In this document: piece by piece, positions 47,882 to 58,520 of the stretch | Layout of the letters: the number at the start of each line of letters is the position of its first letter | How positions within the stretch are numbered: the first letter of the stretch is position 1 | Assembly (NCBI GenBank): GCA_013399015.1 | Contig: VWZX01006105.1 | Location: 1,550,001-1,614,000 of the forward strand | Source: Galbula dea | Taxonomy: Eukaryota; Chordata; Aves; Piciformes; Galbulidae | Reading direction: 5' to 3' | Length of the DNA: 64,000 nucleotides | Translations under genes and position numbers: made by a program | The notes under the pieces: model-generated | Database searches by the model: none | Told to the model about the DNA's origin: nothing | The model's input: only the letters and a program-made list of their open reading frames with translations

Positions 47882-50345
47882 TGCCAGGGATGTGGCAACA
47901 ATCCCATAGTGTGGACAGCCACATGCTAGTGCTGCCCTACATCCTCATCTTCTTTAGTTTACTAGAATGAAGGTAACTTGTGTGGCTGAGAGGGAGCTTA
48001 CTTTTTCACAGCAGCTGCTCATCTGAAGGTTAGCAAAAAGCTTTCACTGTCACACTGATGTTAGTAGTTAATCCATCATGCATTGTTTACAGTTGATCTA
48101 AATCTCTGCTGTAATTGGATGATGCAGTGATGGAATTGAAAGGGAAGGACTACAGGTTGATGTCTACTCCAAGAAAAAAACGTTTCTGCATCTCAAGGAC
48201 ATTTTCATTACAAATCTCATGTTTTCTTCAATAACTGTCACTTTTGCCAGCAGTAGCCTGTACCATCTCTAAAGCCCCTTGCAAAACCTGTTACCATGTT
48301 CCTTTCATCTGGTAGCTCTGCAGCCTCTGCCTCTTTTCCACTGTCACCTTCTCATGCATTTTCAGCACCAGTGGTTGTCTCCTTTGCTAGCTATTCTTCT
48401 TTTCTTTCCCACTGTCAAAACCAACAACATTCACATTAGTAAATTGAGCAGTGTTAGGAAGGTCACTGTGGTTGAAGGGTCCTAGCTACAGTTTTGTCCA
48501 GGCCACTTACCATCACTCCAAGCAATTCCTAAGAAGGGTTCAGAGGCCAGCACAAAGAGATCTCCAGGAGTTACTTCCAGCAGGTGATTTCAGCGCAGCT
48601 TCTGTTTCAATGCAGCCTGTATTTTGTAGCAGAAGACAGCATAAGGTTACTGACATGGCCAGACCATTCTGGTCATTCTGTTGCACCCCCATGCTCCAAA
48701 AGTGGCTCTCCTCTCCAAACACAGGGCTAATCAGCACCAGCTTTGCACAGAGAGCTGCTCCTGGCACCATCCAGCTTCTCAGATATGAGCCAATAAGCAG
48801 ATGTAGCAAATGTCATCCCAGCGTAATGGTAGATATGGCATTTAATTCCTTGCTGCAAAATTCTAAGCTTCCAGTTATTGCCAATCCACTCTCCTAACAT
48901 GCTTATTCACTGTTTGGACACACTGACAAAAGCCCTCTATCCCATTAAAATAGGAGTGAAATGGTTTTTTAGCACTGGAAACTGGAAACACTGTTGGTAC
49001 AACAGGAACAAGCTGAATATGTGACCAGGAGCTGAGACAGGTAATGCTGTGTGCCACAGGAGCTGCCAGGGACGACAGCATTGCTGCCAGGATAGCAGCT
49101 GCACTGTGCAGTTGTGGTGCCATTCCATGTCCCACACTGCCATAACTGTGCCTGACTCCTGTCCCACCAGAAGTGCTCCCACACACACTGAGGAGACAAT
49201 CTTTCACCCAGCTCAAGCAAAGTACATATTACAGACAACATGCAGCTTTTACAGGAGACATTTTTACATTGTTAGTGGACTGCCTCCAGGAAAGAGACCT
49301 TGTTTGGGGCTAGTGGAGAGTGTAATGTTGTGGTTACTTTAAAAGAGATCTCATCTACCTTCTGAGTGCAATAAAACTGCATTAATAACTCCTAAAAGAA
49401 ATATGTTACTTAATATATTTTAAAAAGTTTTCCAGGTTTCCATAAAATGGTTAATGTCATGTCATGATCTAAATAAATATTAATGTTCTGGGAAAGTGTT
49501 TGTTAGGGTACCAATTTCATTTTTTTTTACAGGTTGTAAGAGTAACTATCCCTGTCCACAAAAACATTATTACTGTAGCTGAACAAATGACTGCAATGCA
49601 TAATTTATTTTGGGTATTTACTTATTTCCATTTGTGAACCATCTAGCTATATTTTTTGCTGTTTGCTATTTGCAATTGTTTTAGAGGTTTTAAATTATTG
49701 CATTTCACCTTTTGGATGAATAAGCAGTTGCTCATGGTAAGAAATGGATATGTGATTTCAGAGAGAAGGCAACTAAGTCACTCAGTATCTGTTCTACTCC
49801 CAGATTTGAAAATCTGCTTTCAGTAGGGCCTGAACCTAAATAAATTGTGGGTTTGATACCCTTAAGGTGGTCCAGTTAGTGAGGAAAAGGTGTGACAGGC
49901 TTGGGATGTTTTCAAATCTTTCTCTTTCTCATTTATTTGATGTGGTTTTGAGCATAGAAGAGAGACCAGGGTGACAAACCATAGGCAGTAGAGCATCCAC
50001 TTCAAACTGAAGGAGATGCAGGAGACCTCTACACACATATTTCAGTTTTGGAAAGCAGCAGTGGCCCCTCTCTCCCCAGATCACTTTAGCATTACTGTGC
50101 CACCACCATTACCCTGAGGGCTGCAGATGAGACCAGGACTATATAGACAGAAGACTTGCAAGACCAAGGCTCTGAATCTTAAGGAGCTTATGACTAAACC
50201 AGAAAAAAACCCTTACAAAGTATATGAAGAGAGCCAGAGTCACAGCAAGATGAGGGACTCAGCCACAGACGTGTGGTGATCTGGAAGCAGACAGTCCAGT
50301 TCTCATATGTGTTACTCTCATGGAGCATGCCATGTTGCCTTTTAG
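47882..50345. other. Proposed intron sequence, no other gene supported
   Basis: Overlapping frames of 83-148 codons occur on both strands between 48.3 and 49.3 kb in a GC-richer patch. They carry no recognised domain, and several frames are open at once, which argues for compositional openness. No repeat family was identified. Confidence 0.4.
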
Positions 50346-50452
50346 GGATTGAAAGAAGTCATTTGTGCCACAGTAGAAAGGCTGAAAAAGCCATCTGGAA
50401 TTAATGATATGGGCAGGACAGTAATATGCATCAACACCACCTATAGGAACAG
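50346..50452 (+). CDS. Candidate third exon of the same gene
   Basis: A 107-base segment between acceptor CATGTTGCCTTTTAG and donor AACAG|GTACAT. Read in phase 0, as left by the 46526-46624 exon, it gives 35 codons: GLKEVICATVERLKKPSGIN, then DMGRTVICINTTYRN, ending in phase 2. It has two cysteines and one potential N-glycosylation site (NTT), both plausible for a secreted protein. The intron before it would be about 3.7 kb and contains a CR1 tail. If the alternative terminal exon at 47339 is used, this exon is skipped. Confidence 0.3.
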
Positions 50453-51278
50453 GTACATATCAAGAACTCTCTCAGGATTATCACATCCTCGTAATTTATA
50501 TATATGCCTTCAGATACATTGTATTGGTTTCTCTCCTTGGCCACTCATTCTGGCTGGTCTTGATCTTAAATGAGACCTTAGATCATGTCTGCTACTTGAA
50601 ATAAACTTAACCAAAAATGTATTTGGGATGTCTGTCAAGACAGTTTCTCAAAAAATGTGAGCTCTTTGCAACCTCTTCCCTGTGAAACCTTTTCCTCTAA
50701 AAAAAAAAGAAAAGAAAGGGGCTAGAGTTCAAATACTGATTCTAAACCTCCAGCTAGCTACAGACAGATTTAATGTTGTAGTATTGTAACTATTCAGACA
50801 GCTCAGAGCCACAGGATAAGGTACAAGAAAAGCTTTGTGCTGCCTGATAGTGCAGGACTGAATGATATGCAGCCCCAGGGAACGTGGCTCTGTTTCTGTG
50901 ATGGCTTTTACTGCAGTGAGCTGTGGGGGCTTTTTCTTCTCTTATATTCCCCTTGCAGTTGTTTGCTCAGGCAGTGCTTGTTCCATGTCCTCAGTCTTTC
51001 CTAGGGGTCAGAGGCCATGTGCTGAACAATTTGTCGGGGTCTCCAATAGGGCTCTCTTTTTGTAAACTCCCCTTTGCTCTTTCAAACCCTGAGAATCATT
51101 CCAGACCCAAAGGACCATCAAGCCAACACCAAGATTCCTGCCTGTAATCACAGCTTCAGAAAATAAGCCTTTTCTAATACTCTTCTGTACAGAAATTATA
51201 AACCCTGTTAAATCCTTTGCCAGTCTCACACACCCATCAGCAGTGTCTCTGCTGTTTTTCTCTAAACTCTTTGCTGAG
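50453..51278. other. Proposed last intron
   Basis: No independent feature. A short A-rich run (ten As, about 50699-50708) and a chance 67-74 codon frame pair (50862-51147) are present. The end is a strong pyrimidine tract (TCTCTGCTGTTTTTCTCTAA) before AACTCTTTGCTGAG. Confidence 0.35.
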
Positions 51279-51645
51279 CATTTTCCTTCTGCAGTCACTG
51301 CTATCTCAGGTATGCCTCTTCCCCCACTGGCAATGGCTGTACTTGGAGAAGGACTCTTCTCCCACCCCACACCTAACCCTGAGCCCCGGGGAAGACGCTG
51401 TAAGCAGACTGCTCAAGCCCCGCAGGAAGATGCTGCCTCAGGAAATATTCCAAGTGAAACATGAGATGCTCACCCAATCCCTGTCGGCAGCTGAGAAATG
51501 GAAAGCTTGCTGCAGCCTCCACCTACCAGCTTCTACTGGGAGCTTATTGGGAACTCTGAGCTTAGAAACTTTAGTATGTCTACAGATGCTTACAAAGAAA
51601 AATGCAATGATTTTAACAGCCTCTAGATTATTTGAAAGATGTTAA
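51279..51645 (+). CDS. Candidate terminal exon of the same gene
   Basis: Following a long pyrimidine tract and a TTTGCTGAG acceptor, one base completes the split codon left by the 50346-50452 exon (AG plus C, serine). An open frame of 121 codons then runs to TAA at 51643-51645. Notable stretches are PHWQWLYLEKDSS, SPGEDAVSRLLKPRRKMLPQ, EMLTQSLSAAEKWKACCSL and ILTASRLFERC. AATAAA follows 28 bases after the stop, as expected for a gene end. Total predicted product with the other exons is about 249 residues. A downstream acceptor (TTTTCCTTCTGCAG before 51295) would give a different phase. No family was recognised, and the segment also has a shorter open frame in another phase, so coding is not proven. 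Confidence 0.35.
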
Positions 51646-51672
51646 GTCATGTTGAAATTGTTGTCTTGGTCC

Positions 51673-51678
51673 AATAAA
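51673..51678 (+). terminator. AATAAA polyadenylation signal candidate
   Basis: Perfect AATAAA 28 bases after the stop of the candidate terminal exon. A cleavage site about 15-25 bases further (near 51695-51700) would be normal. AATAAA is common in AT-rich DNA, so the position relative to the open frame is what makes it interesting. Confidence 0.35.
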
Positions 51679-53593
51679 TTATGATTGACATTGAAAAGCA
51701 AGCCTGATTCCACAGGACTTCATTTAAGCTACATCTGTGAAATCCTAAACTAAATATTAAATAGTTCAACTACAGTTTGACTTTCTGCAGCCTTTGCATT
51801 GCATGCCTTTTCAGGCTTTCATAAAGATAATGACATTTTATCTAATGGCCCAAGGCAGAATTTAAAGTATCACTAACTATCCAATGTTTAAAAATAAGCA
51901 TTTCAAAGATGCCAATGAATAGTTCTGTACACATCAATTATTGTTTTAAAAAGCATCCATTCAACCTCAGCAGTAACAGTAGAAGAAGAAGTGGTGCTCA
52001 TTATCAAAGAAATTAAACAGGAATGTACTCTTTAATGTTGATCATAACTGAACTAGTTGTAGAAAGTGACAGGACTCCTGTGAGCCTGTACTGGTGGAAG
52101 ACACTACTAATTATCACAGTGGAAGGAGGAATGATTTGCCTTTGCCACAAAAATTAATCTCAGCATTTGTTAGCTTAGCAAAAGAAAAAGTACTGAGATC
52201 TGTGAATGTGTTACATTGGAATGAAACTGGCAGGTCAGAAGAGTTTTTTTATATCTAGGAAATGAGAAAGATTTGATTATTTGTGAGATTAGATTGATCT
52301 GACACTGAGGACATTGATATTAATATCAGCCTCTGTAGTGCTAAAGAAATGTGTGAGAAACCACCCTGAATGATCTAAATGCTTTACAGAATCAGTTATT
52401 ACTCTTATTTGCATGTTAAGGGAACAATGAACTTGTTTTTTTCAAGGTCTCTGCATTGATTTAATATTTCACATTTGATCTTCTATGGATCATAACGTAT
52501 AAAACATAACACTTTATGTGCAGGGTGCCCACAAAAAGCCTAGTGTTTCCAGGATCATCAGGGCACTCTGTTTACTGGGCACACGCATCTCATGAACAAG
52601 CTGTTGGGTTAAACAGAGGAGTTAATCCACAGTACTAGAGCCATCGAAGCCAGTCTGCTGCCAAGCTGCTACTGCAAGCAAGCTGTGAGGCACAGACTGA
52701 GCATACCCATGGAAACTGATCAGCTTGTACATTAGCACTGATCAGGACACAGTGAGTTTTGTTGGGAAGTGCTACTCTTTGTACTGAATCATCCATTAAA
52801 AATAAAACGCAAGGAAATGGAAAAAGAAAATTACCACCTGGCAGCTGGAATTACAATTCTGAAAGAAACCTTCCTTCTGTCCCACAATCCTTTCTAATTA
52901 CTCTCAAGATTGAAAAATAAACAAGTTAAGCAATAAAATTTGTAAAGTACCTCTCCACGTGCTGAATTTCAGGAAGGAAGATCTCTGCTTATCTGGCTGG
53001 GTAGGTGATACTATTTGCTCCCATGATTTTCTTTTAGGTCTGTATTTTCCCTGTCTGTTCCATGGTTAGCAATAAGGTGGGGTTTTGAAGGCTGAATTGT
53101 GATATAGCACTCCTTGGAAACTAAAATGATTAAGGTGGTTTGACAAGATCTCAAGTTGTATGAGGCTGAATCAGGACAAACAAGGGAAATAGCACTTGGC
53201 ATTTCCATTCAGCTGCTGCTGTCTCTGGGAGCACTTGGGAGTTGTTTGGTTAAGAGACATGTATTTTCTGTAAAACTTTCCTCCATTTCTACAGGGTCTG
53301 AGTGTGTCTTATACAGCAGAATTCAGAATGGGGAGAGAGAACTGTTCCAGGAGATTTCTGTGTAGGACAATGGCCAGTGGCATGAGGCTGCAAACATTAA
53401 GTCATTGTAAAGTGAGTCCATCTACTCTCTTTCTAATGTGTGCAACATATTAGTAGAGATATATTTTGGTTTAATATGTAGGGACTTAGTTAAAAAATAG
53501 CTTAATTCACCTATTGCTCACCTAATTACTGACAAGTGTGTTTAGAGAGACTATCATGGATAGAATCTCATGTGGGGTACAAAGCAAGGGCTG
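51679..53593. other. AT-rich non-coding stretch, no gene seen
   Basis: No coding frame, repeat family or RNA gene that I can support. Confidence 0.5.
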
Positions 53594-53880
53594 AAGAAGC
53601 ACAGAAGAGACATGGAGCTGTTGGAGTGGGTCTGGAGGAGGGCCACAAAAATCATCAGAGGGTTGGATCAACATTTCAGTACTTAAAGCAAGACTACAAA
53701 AAAAGATGGGGACAGTCTTTTTAGCAGTGCCTGTTGCAACATGACAAGGCATGATGGTTTTAAACTGAAAGAGGGGAGATTTAAATTAGATGTAAGGAAT
53801 AACATTTTTACAGTGAGGGTAGTGTGACACTGGAACAGGTTGCCCAGACACTTAGTAGAAGCTCTGTTCCTGAGAATCTC
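53594..53880 (+). mobile_element. CR1 LINE fragment with an internal deletion
   Basis: Plus-strand CR1 from the ORF2 C-terminal region to the 3' UTR. GACATGGAGCTGTTGGAGTG, GGTCTGGAGGAGGGCCACAA, and ATCATCAGAGGGTTGG match the EQVQRRATKMIRGLEH-coding part. The sequence then jumps to CAGTACTTAAAGC, skipping about 100 bases present in intact copies, and continues with GGTTTTAAACTGAAAGAGGG and GACACTGGAACAGGTTGCCC. The terminal tail is missing. The copy is old and non-functional. Confidence 0.88.
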
Positions 53881-56800
53881 TTCTCTGGTCATCTGTTAGC
53901 TTCAAAATGCAACCATGTGCCAAGACCCCTGGATTTTTCAATAGAGCAAAACTAAATTTGCATGATCCTCAGTAGCTTTAGGAGAGAGATGACACTGTAA
54001 AAGATATGCAAAAGAAATTTTAGCTCAGGTAAAATGGAACTAGTCTTGTTGCAGTGTGGAGTGTTTCCATAGTCGGTGGCTAGAAAATAAGGATATACCA
54101 AACTGAATACAAATTGCATGGGTTTGTTAACTGTAACTGTACCTACATGTCTAAGAATATTTTAGTGCTTCTTTAATTTGGAGAACCCTTCATCTCATTA
54201 ATTTGCACTTACTTTAAATTGCAGCACTTTCTGTAACAAAGAGTCTTACAAGGTGGAAGTCTGTAAATATTTGCACTCCCAGCATCAAGTCAAGACACAG
54301 AATCAATAATCAGTTGTCTTTTAACATGATACTGATATCCTGGGAAATGTTAACTTGTTCCCATAGAGCTGGTCCAGAATGACAGGACTGGGAGGATTCC
54401 AAATATTCCTACAGTAATGAGTCATCCCAGATGCTAGAAAAACATCTGAGATTATTGTTAGACAGCTGGCAGCAGAGATGTGGCCAAACTGCCAGGGATA
54501 TTCCTCTGAGAGATTATTACAGCTATAATGCAAGAAAAGCCACAAGTGAAGACGTGTGGAGAATGAAAACGGAAGTCTTTCTGGTTCATGAAATTCTGGC
54601 TCTAGAGATAAAGTTTTACAGTAGTAGTGGCACAGAACTGGATTAGCTAGGAAGGAGAACTGGAGAAAAATCTCAGTACACCTCTGCATGGGTATATCAC
54701 ACAGGAGACTCAAGGTCAAGGCAGAAGGTACCAGTATTCCTTCTCTGCTCCATTTCTGCTGCCTGTAAGAAATATGTCTATGAAATTCAAAGGATGGAGG
54801 TAGAGCCTCGGGGAATGCTGACAGAAGATTTTTAGAAAGATTTTTGTGTGCATGTGGCTGTGAGTCTGCACTGAACAAAAATCTTCAACCACTTGTAGTG
54901 TCGTGACCTGGATGTTAAAATATAATTGAGATTACAGCTGTGCAATGGCATGCTCTGCCCATCAGCCACAGTCTGACTCTCAAGTGAGGTCTGTGAGCAC
55001 TCAAGCCTCTCAGCGAGTGCTCATGAAAACAGCATCTTTCTAACTTTGAAGGATCTTTGTTTGGCAAGAAACTGTTTGTTGCCTTCTCTTGTTTTACAGT
55101 GGCACAGTTGCTCAATCATTGCTTAGCCACTGGCCTGCCCTATGAATAATGAAGCATCTTGGAGAAATCTCTCCAAACAGTGAAGAACAGCACAAAGAGG
55201 GCCTAGAAATACATCCAGAAGCTCATTCATAGTTATATCTGGAAAACCAGGCAGGCCTTAAGTTTTGGGGTTTTTTTTCCCCCCAATATTTCAGGTGTTT
55301 CCTGGCTCATTTAAGCCAAAAATGCTCAGAGATGAGGGTTCACAACTCAAAATTTGACTCGATGCTGACTTCATCCCCATTTCACTTTGCAGAAAACACA
55401 GGGAAATGAGGCAGAAAGGAATGTGTATTTCTAATTTGAAAAAATGCATGCATATTTCACCCAGGCTTAACCACCCATACAGCAAAACATTGAAGTGAAA
55501 GCTTTTTTTTCTGTTAAGAATTTTCTTTTGGATCAAGTGGAAGGAAACACTGGGCAAACCACAGCACTTTGGCTCATAACAGCCTATAATTTTGCTTTCT
55601 CTAAGCAGCGAGATGATTATTCTTTTGTGCTTCATTAACTGTAGCCCACCAAAGGCACTTGAAAGGCTTAGTGAGCCTAAAGAGAAAGGCTTTTTAACCT
55701 GCCTCAAGCAAATGACATTTGCCCTTTAAAAACCTTCTGCAGTGAATGGAGAGGGGAGCTAAAATTACTTTCCAGAAGGAATGATGGGTATGAGCACTGG
55801 GACTATTTCTATATATGTATATGTATCTGTCTGGTGCTCAGACACCCTTCAACAGAGATCACTTTGAGGAGAAAGAGAGATTTTAATAAAGAATGGTGGA
55901 ATGCAGAAGATCAATGTCTTCCTTCTTCCCCATTCAGCATGTACACTTTGTCTTTCCAGAGAATGATTCCTCTGAAAAAAAAAAAAAAGAGGAGGTACCT
56001 TGTTTTCAGCAAGAAAGCCACTCCATCAACAATCATGAACCCCCACTGATGAGGCCAAAATATGCAGCAACCCAGGCAATCAGAAGCAAGTTAGGTGATG
56101 CTTTGGTTCCCATCCTTGTTCTGAGAGGCTGTGGAGCCACACCACAGGCTGCCAAAACAACCCCAGAAGCCTTGCAAGAGAGTGCTTTAGCCCTTCAACA
56201 AAGTTATCTGAAACTGTGGCTCCAGAGGAGAGAAGTCCTGCCAACCTCCCCATGGGGCTGGGGAAGGAAAAGGGAAGGGTTGGGTAATCACCCCTGCTGC
56301 CCCCACCCCAGCTGAGAGGAGAATCACTCCTTCCTCTTACTCTCCATGTTAATGACCCAGGTGTTTTAGGATGAAACATATCCTATTCCTTCTGAAATAC
56401 TCTCCTCCTTCTTCCAGAGGAGCACTTTTTCCACCTTCTAGGCACAGCTGGTTTCTTCAAAGCCCATCAGTCCAGCTGACTACAGCAGAGCAACATCTTT
56501 TTAAAGCAATAATTATTGTGGTGTTTTGTAAGAGTATCTTATCATATCCAGAAAGCAAGGGCAAGTCTGAAAATAGTAATTACAATAGTGATAATAATAA
56601 TACAAAACAAAAAGGGAACACAGCCCTCCTGGAGCTGATGGGTAATTTAGGGAACATTATTGCTTGCTGTGTAAGAACAATTGCTACCTTCCAGAAATCA
56701 CATTTATCTGGTTCTGAGCAGAGGCTGTGATGCAATGCTCTTCCATGCTGTAAGATAGGTGCATGGCCCTTCATGGCTCATTAGCATTACACCTGTGATG

Positions 56801-57139
56801 AAGGTTGTACAGAATGACGAAGTACACATCAAGTAGGTAACACAGAAGCTTGCTGATGCAGCAGGAATTCAGGCAACACAAACATGGATGCCACCATTTT
56901 AAAATCACAAGTTACACTTCCTCTTCACTTGTTTTTATTTCCTTTTCTCTTGCATAAGGTACTAAGAACTTGTGCACCTACAAGGCTGAGCTCTCTGGGT
57001 AACAGAGGCTTTTAATTATTTGTAATATAGTTGTTATATCTACACAAAAACATTGTGGCAACATGACATATGAGAGAGAAAAGCATTAACCAGACAAGGG
57101 AGAAATGGAGAAGGAAAGATGATGCCAAAGATTTTATGA
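53881..57139. other. Non-coding stretch with chance frames
   Basis: The longest frame in the window outside CR1 lies here on the minus strand (185 codons, 54321-54878). It shows no signal peptide, domain or splice context, and its composition (Ser/Leu/Phe/His-rich) is ordinary for a chance frame. A 14-base A run at 55975-55988 lies in the 140-codon plus-strand frame 55893-56315, giving its poly-Lys stretch. Nothing here is supported as a gene. Confidence 0.45.
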
Positions 57140-57182
57140 TCTTATGAGGCCCCTTTCAACCAGAATAATTTTGTGATCCTAT
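57140..57182 (+). mobile_element. Old CR1 3' terminus (short)
   Basis: ATCTTATGAGGCCCCTTTCAACCAGAATAATTTTGTGATCCTAT (in pieces) follows the CR1 terminal plan of GATCT..AGGTCCCTTCCAACC..AATAATTCTGTGATTCTAT with several mismatches. It is too short to assign to a subfamily. Confidence 0.55.
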
Positions 57183-57949
57183 AAAGACAAACCATCAACT
57201 TTTTATAAAAGTCAAGCTGAGGAACAGCAAGAGCCAAGAAAACTTACTGCCCCCATGCATCCAGACAGCTGCAGAAACCCACACTGGTCAGTGCTCATCT
57301 TCCTCCTGTTCACAGTCACTGTTCATGCCCCTCCCTCTCACTTTTTGATCTGCTTCCTTTCAGCCTTCCACTCTTTTAACCTCATTAATCCATATTCTCT
57401 ACCTTCAGCTGCTATCCACTCCCAAAGCTGCCCTCACCAATATTTCTAAGTGTTACTCCCTTCTTCCACATCACCGTTTTCATCTTAATAACTGCTTTTG
57501 TGAAAGTGCCGCTGTAAAAGGTGAATCCTCCCTTTCCCCTTTGGTGCTGCACAGTAATGACTGACCCTGCACACTTCTCATCTCTAATCAGTTCTCTTCT
57601 CTCCATCCATCCTACCTATACTGCTGGAACTTTTCCTGCCACTGCCCTCTTGCCCTCTGCTCCTGCTGGGAAAAGGAGTACAGTTTGGGAGCAGAGCAGG
57701 GGCCTTCTGCTGTCACTTAAATCTAGCAGGTGATTGTGGGCTCTGTGCAGGCTAGATCTGCCAGTAAAACAAATCAGAAACTCCTTCAACCAACTGAAAA
57801 GGAGGCAAGAGCCATCACTTAAGCAAGAGATAGAAACAGCCCACAAAATGATGTTTTTCAGTCCATTTATGTCTGGCCCTTTATAGTTTGTGATGAAAAG
57901 AGACACTTTGAATGTTCCAGTAGAATAAAATTAGCAGGGATGTGATTAT
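57183..57949. other. Non-coding stretch, no gene seen
   Basis: A pyrimidine-rich part (57250-57700) keeps several frames open at once but contains no recognised motif. Confidence 0.5.
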
Positions 57950-58520
57950 CAGACACGCAGTTCTCTCACAAGATCTTGTCTGTAATGTTGGTTCGTTAAC
58001 CTGCTGTTTTATTGAAGACTCATTTAAAGGCTCTAAGACAGGTTCATGTCGTGTGTTTTCTAGTATAAGATGTTCAGGGCATGAAGCGTATCGTTCAGTA
58101 TTTTGGGAGTTCATGTATATTTATGTCGTCGACACATCATTTTTAAATTTCCTAATTCACTGGAAAGCTCACTTCCAGCACCTCCCCAACACAGTAGCAA
58201 ACTAAAAACCAGAGCAGCTGGGAAGGGGAGGCAGGCATTCCCCCCAGCCCTCTGCAGCTTGCTCGTTTCTGCACCGGGTGGAGACGGATGTGCGGCTGTC
58301 GGCTCCCCTCTGCTGGCTGCTACAGTGGCACAGCACGGAGCCATGGTCAGACCTCCCCAAGAGCCGTCGTCCACCGGCTAAAAAGCAGCAAGGTTCCACA
58401 CTGCTAATAATAACGAAACAATGTTTTTCCAGGCAGGTGACCAGCACTTGTATGACTCTGTGCAAGGGCAAGAGCATCTGAAAGCAATTGCCACGAATTC
58501 TTTACGCAGAGACCAATAAC
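57950..58520. other. CpG-enriched patch
   Basis: About twenty CpG dinucleotides occur in 570 bases, nine of them within 58264-58376, in a window otherwise very poor in CpG. The core (58261-58380) is also GC-rich, with CACCGGGTGG, GATGTGCGGCTGTCGG and CCGTCGTCCACCGGC. Frames of about 90 codons are open on both strands through it. It is shorter and weaker than a classical CpG island. It could be a small regulatory island, an unmethylated element, or a recent insertion whose CpGs have not decayed. No TATA box or start-site motif was recognised. Confidence 0.55.

Noticed and set aside
48279..49342. Cluster of 83-148 codon frames on both strands
   Set aside because: Several frames are open simultaneously in a GC-richer patch and none shows a domain; compositional openness explains them.
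54321..54878. 185-codon minus-strand open frame
   Set aside because: No start context, domain, signal peptide or splice context; Ser/Leu/Phe-rich composition typical of a chance frame, with a plus-strand frame open over part of the same span.
55893..56315. 140-codon plus-strand frame with a poly-Lys run
   Set aside because: The Lys run is just the 14-base A homopolymer; the rest has no motif, and the minus strand is also open over much of it.
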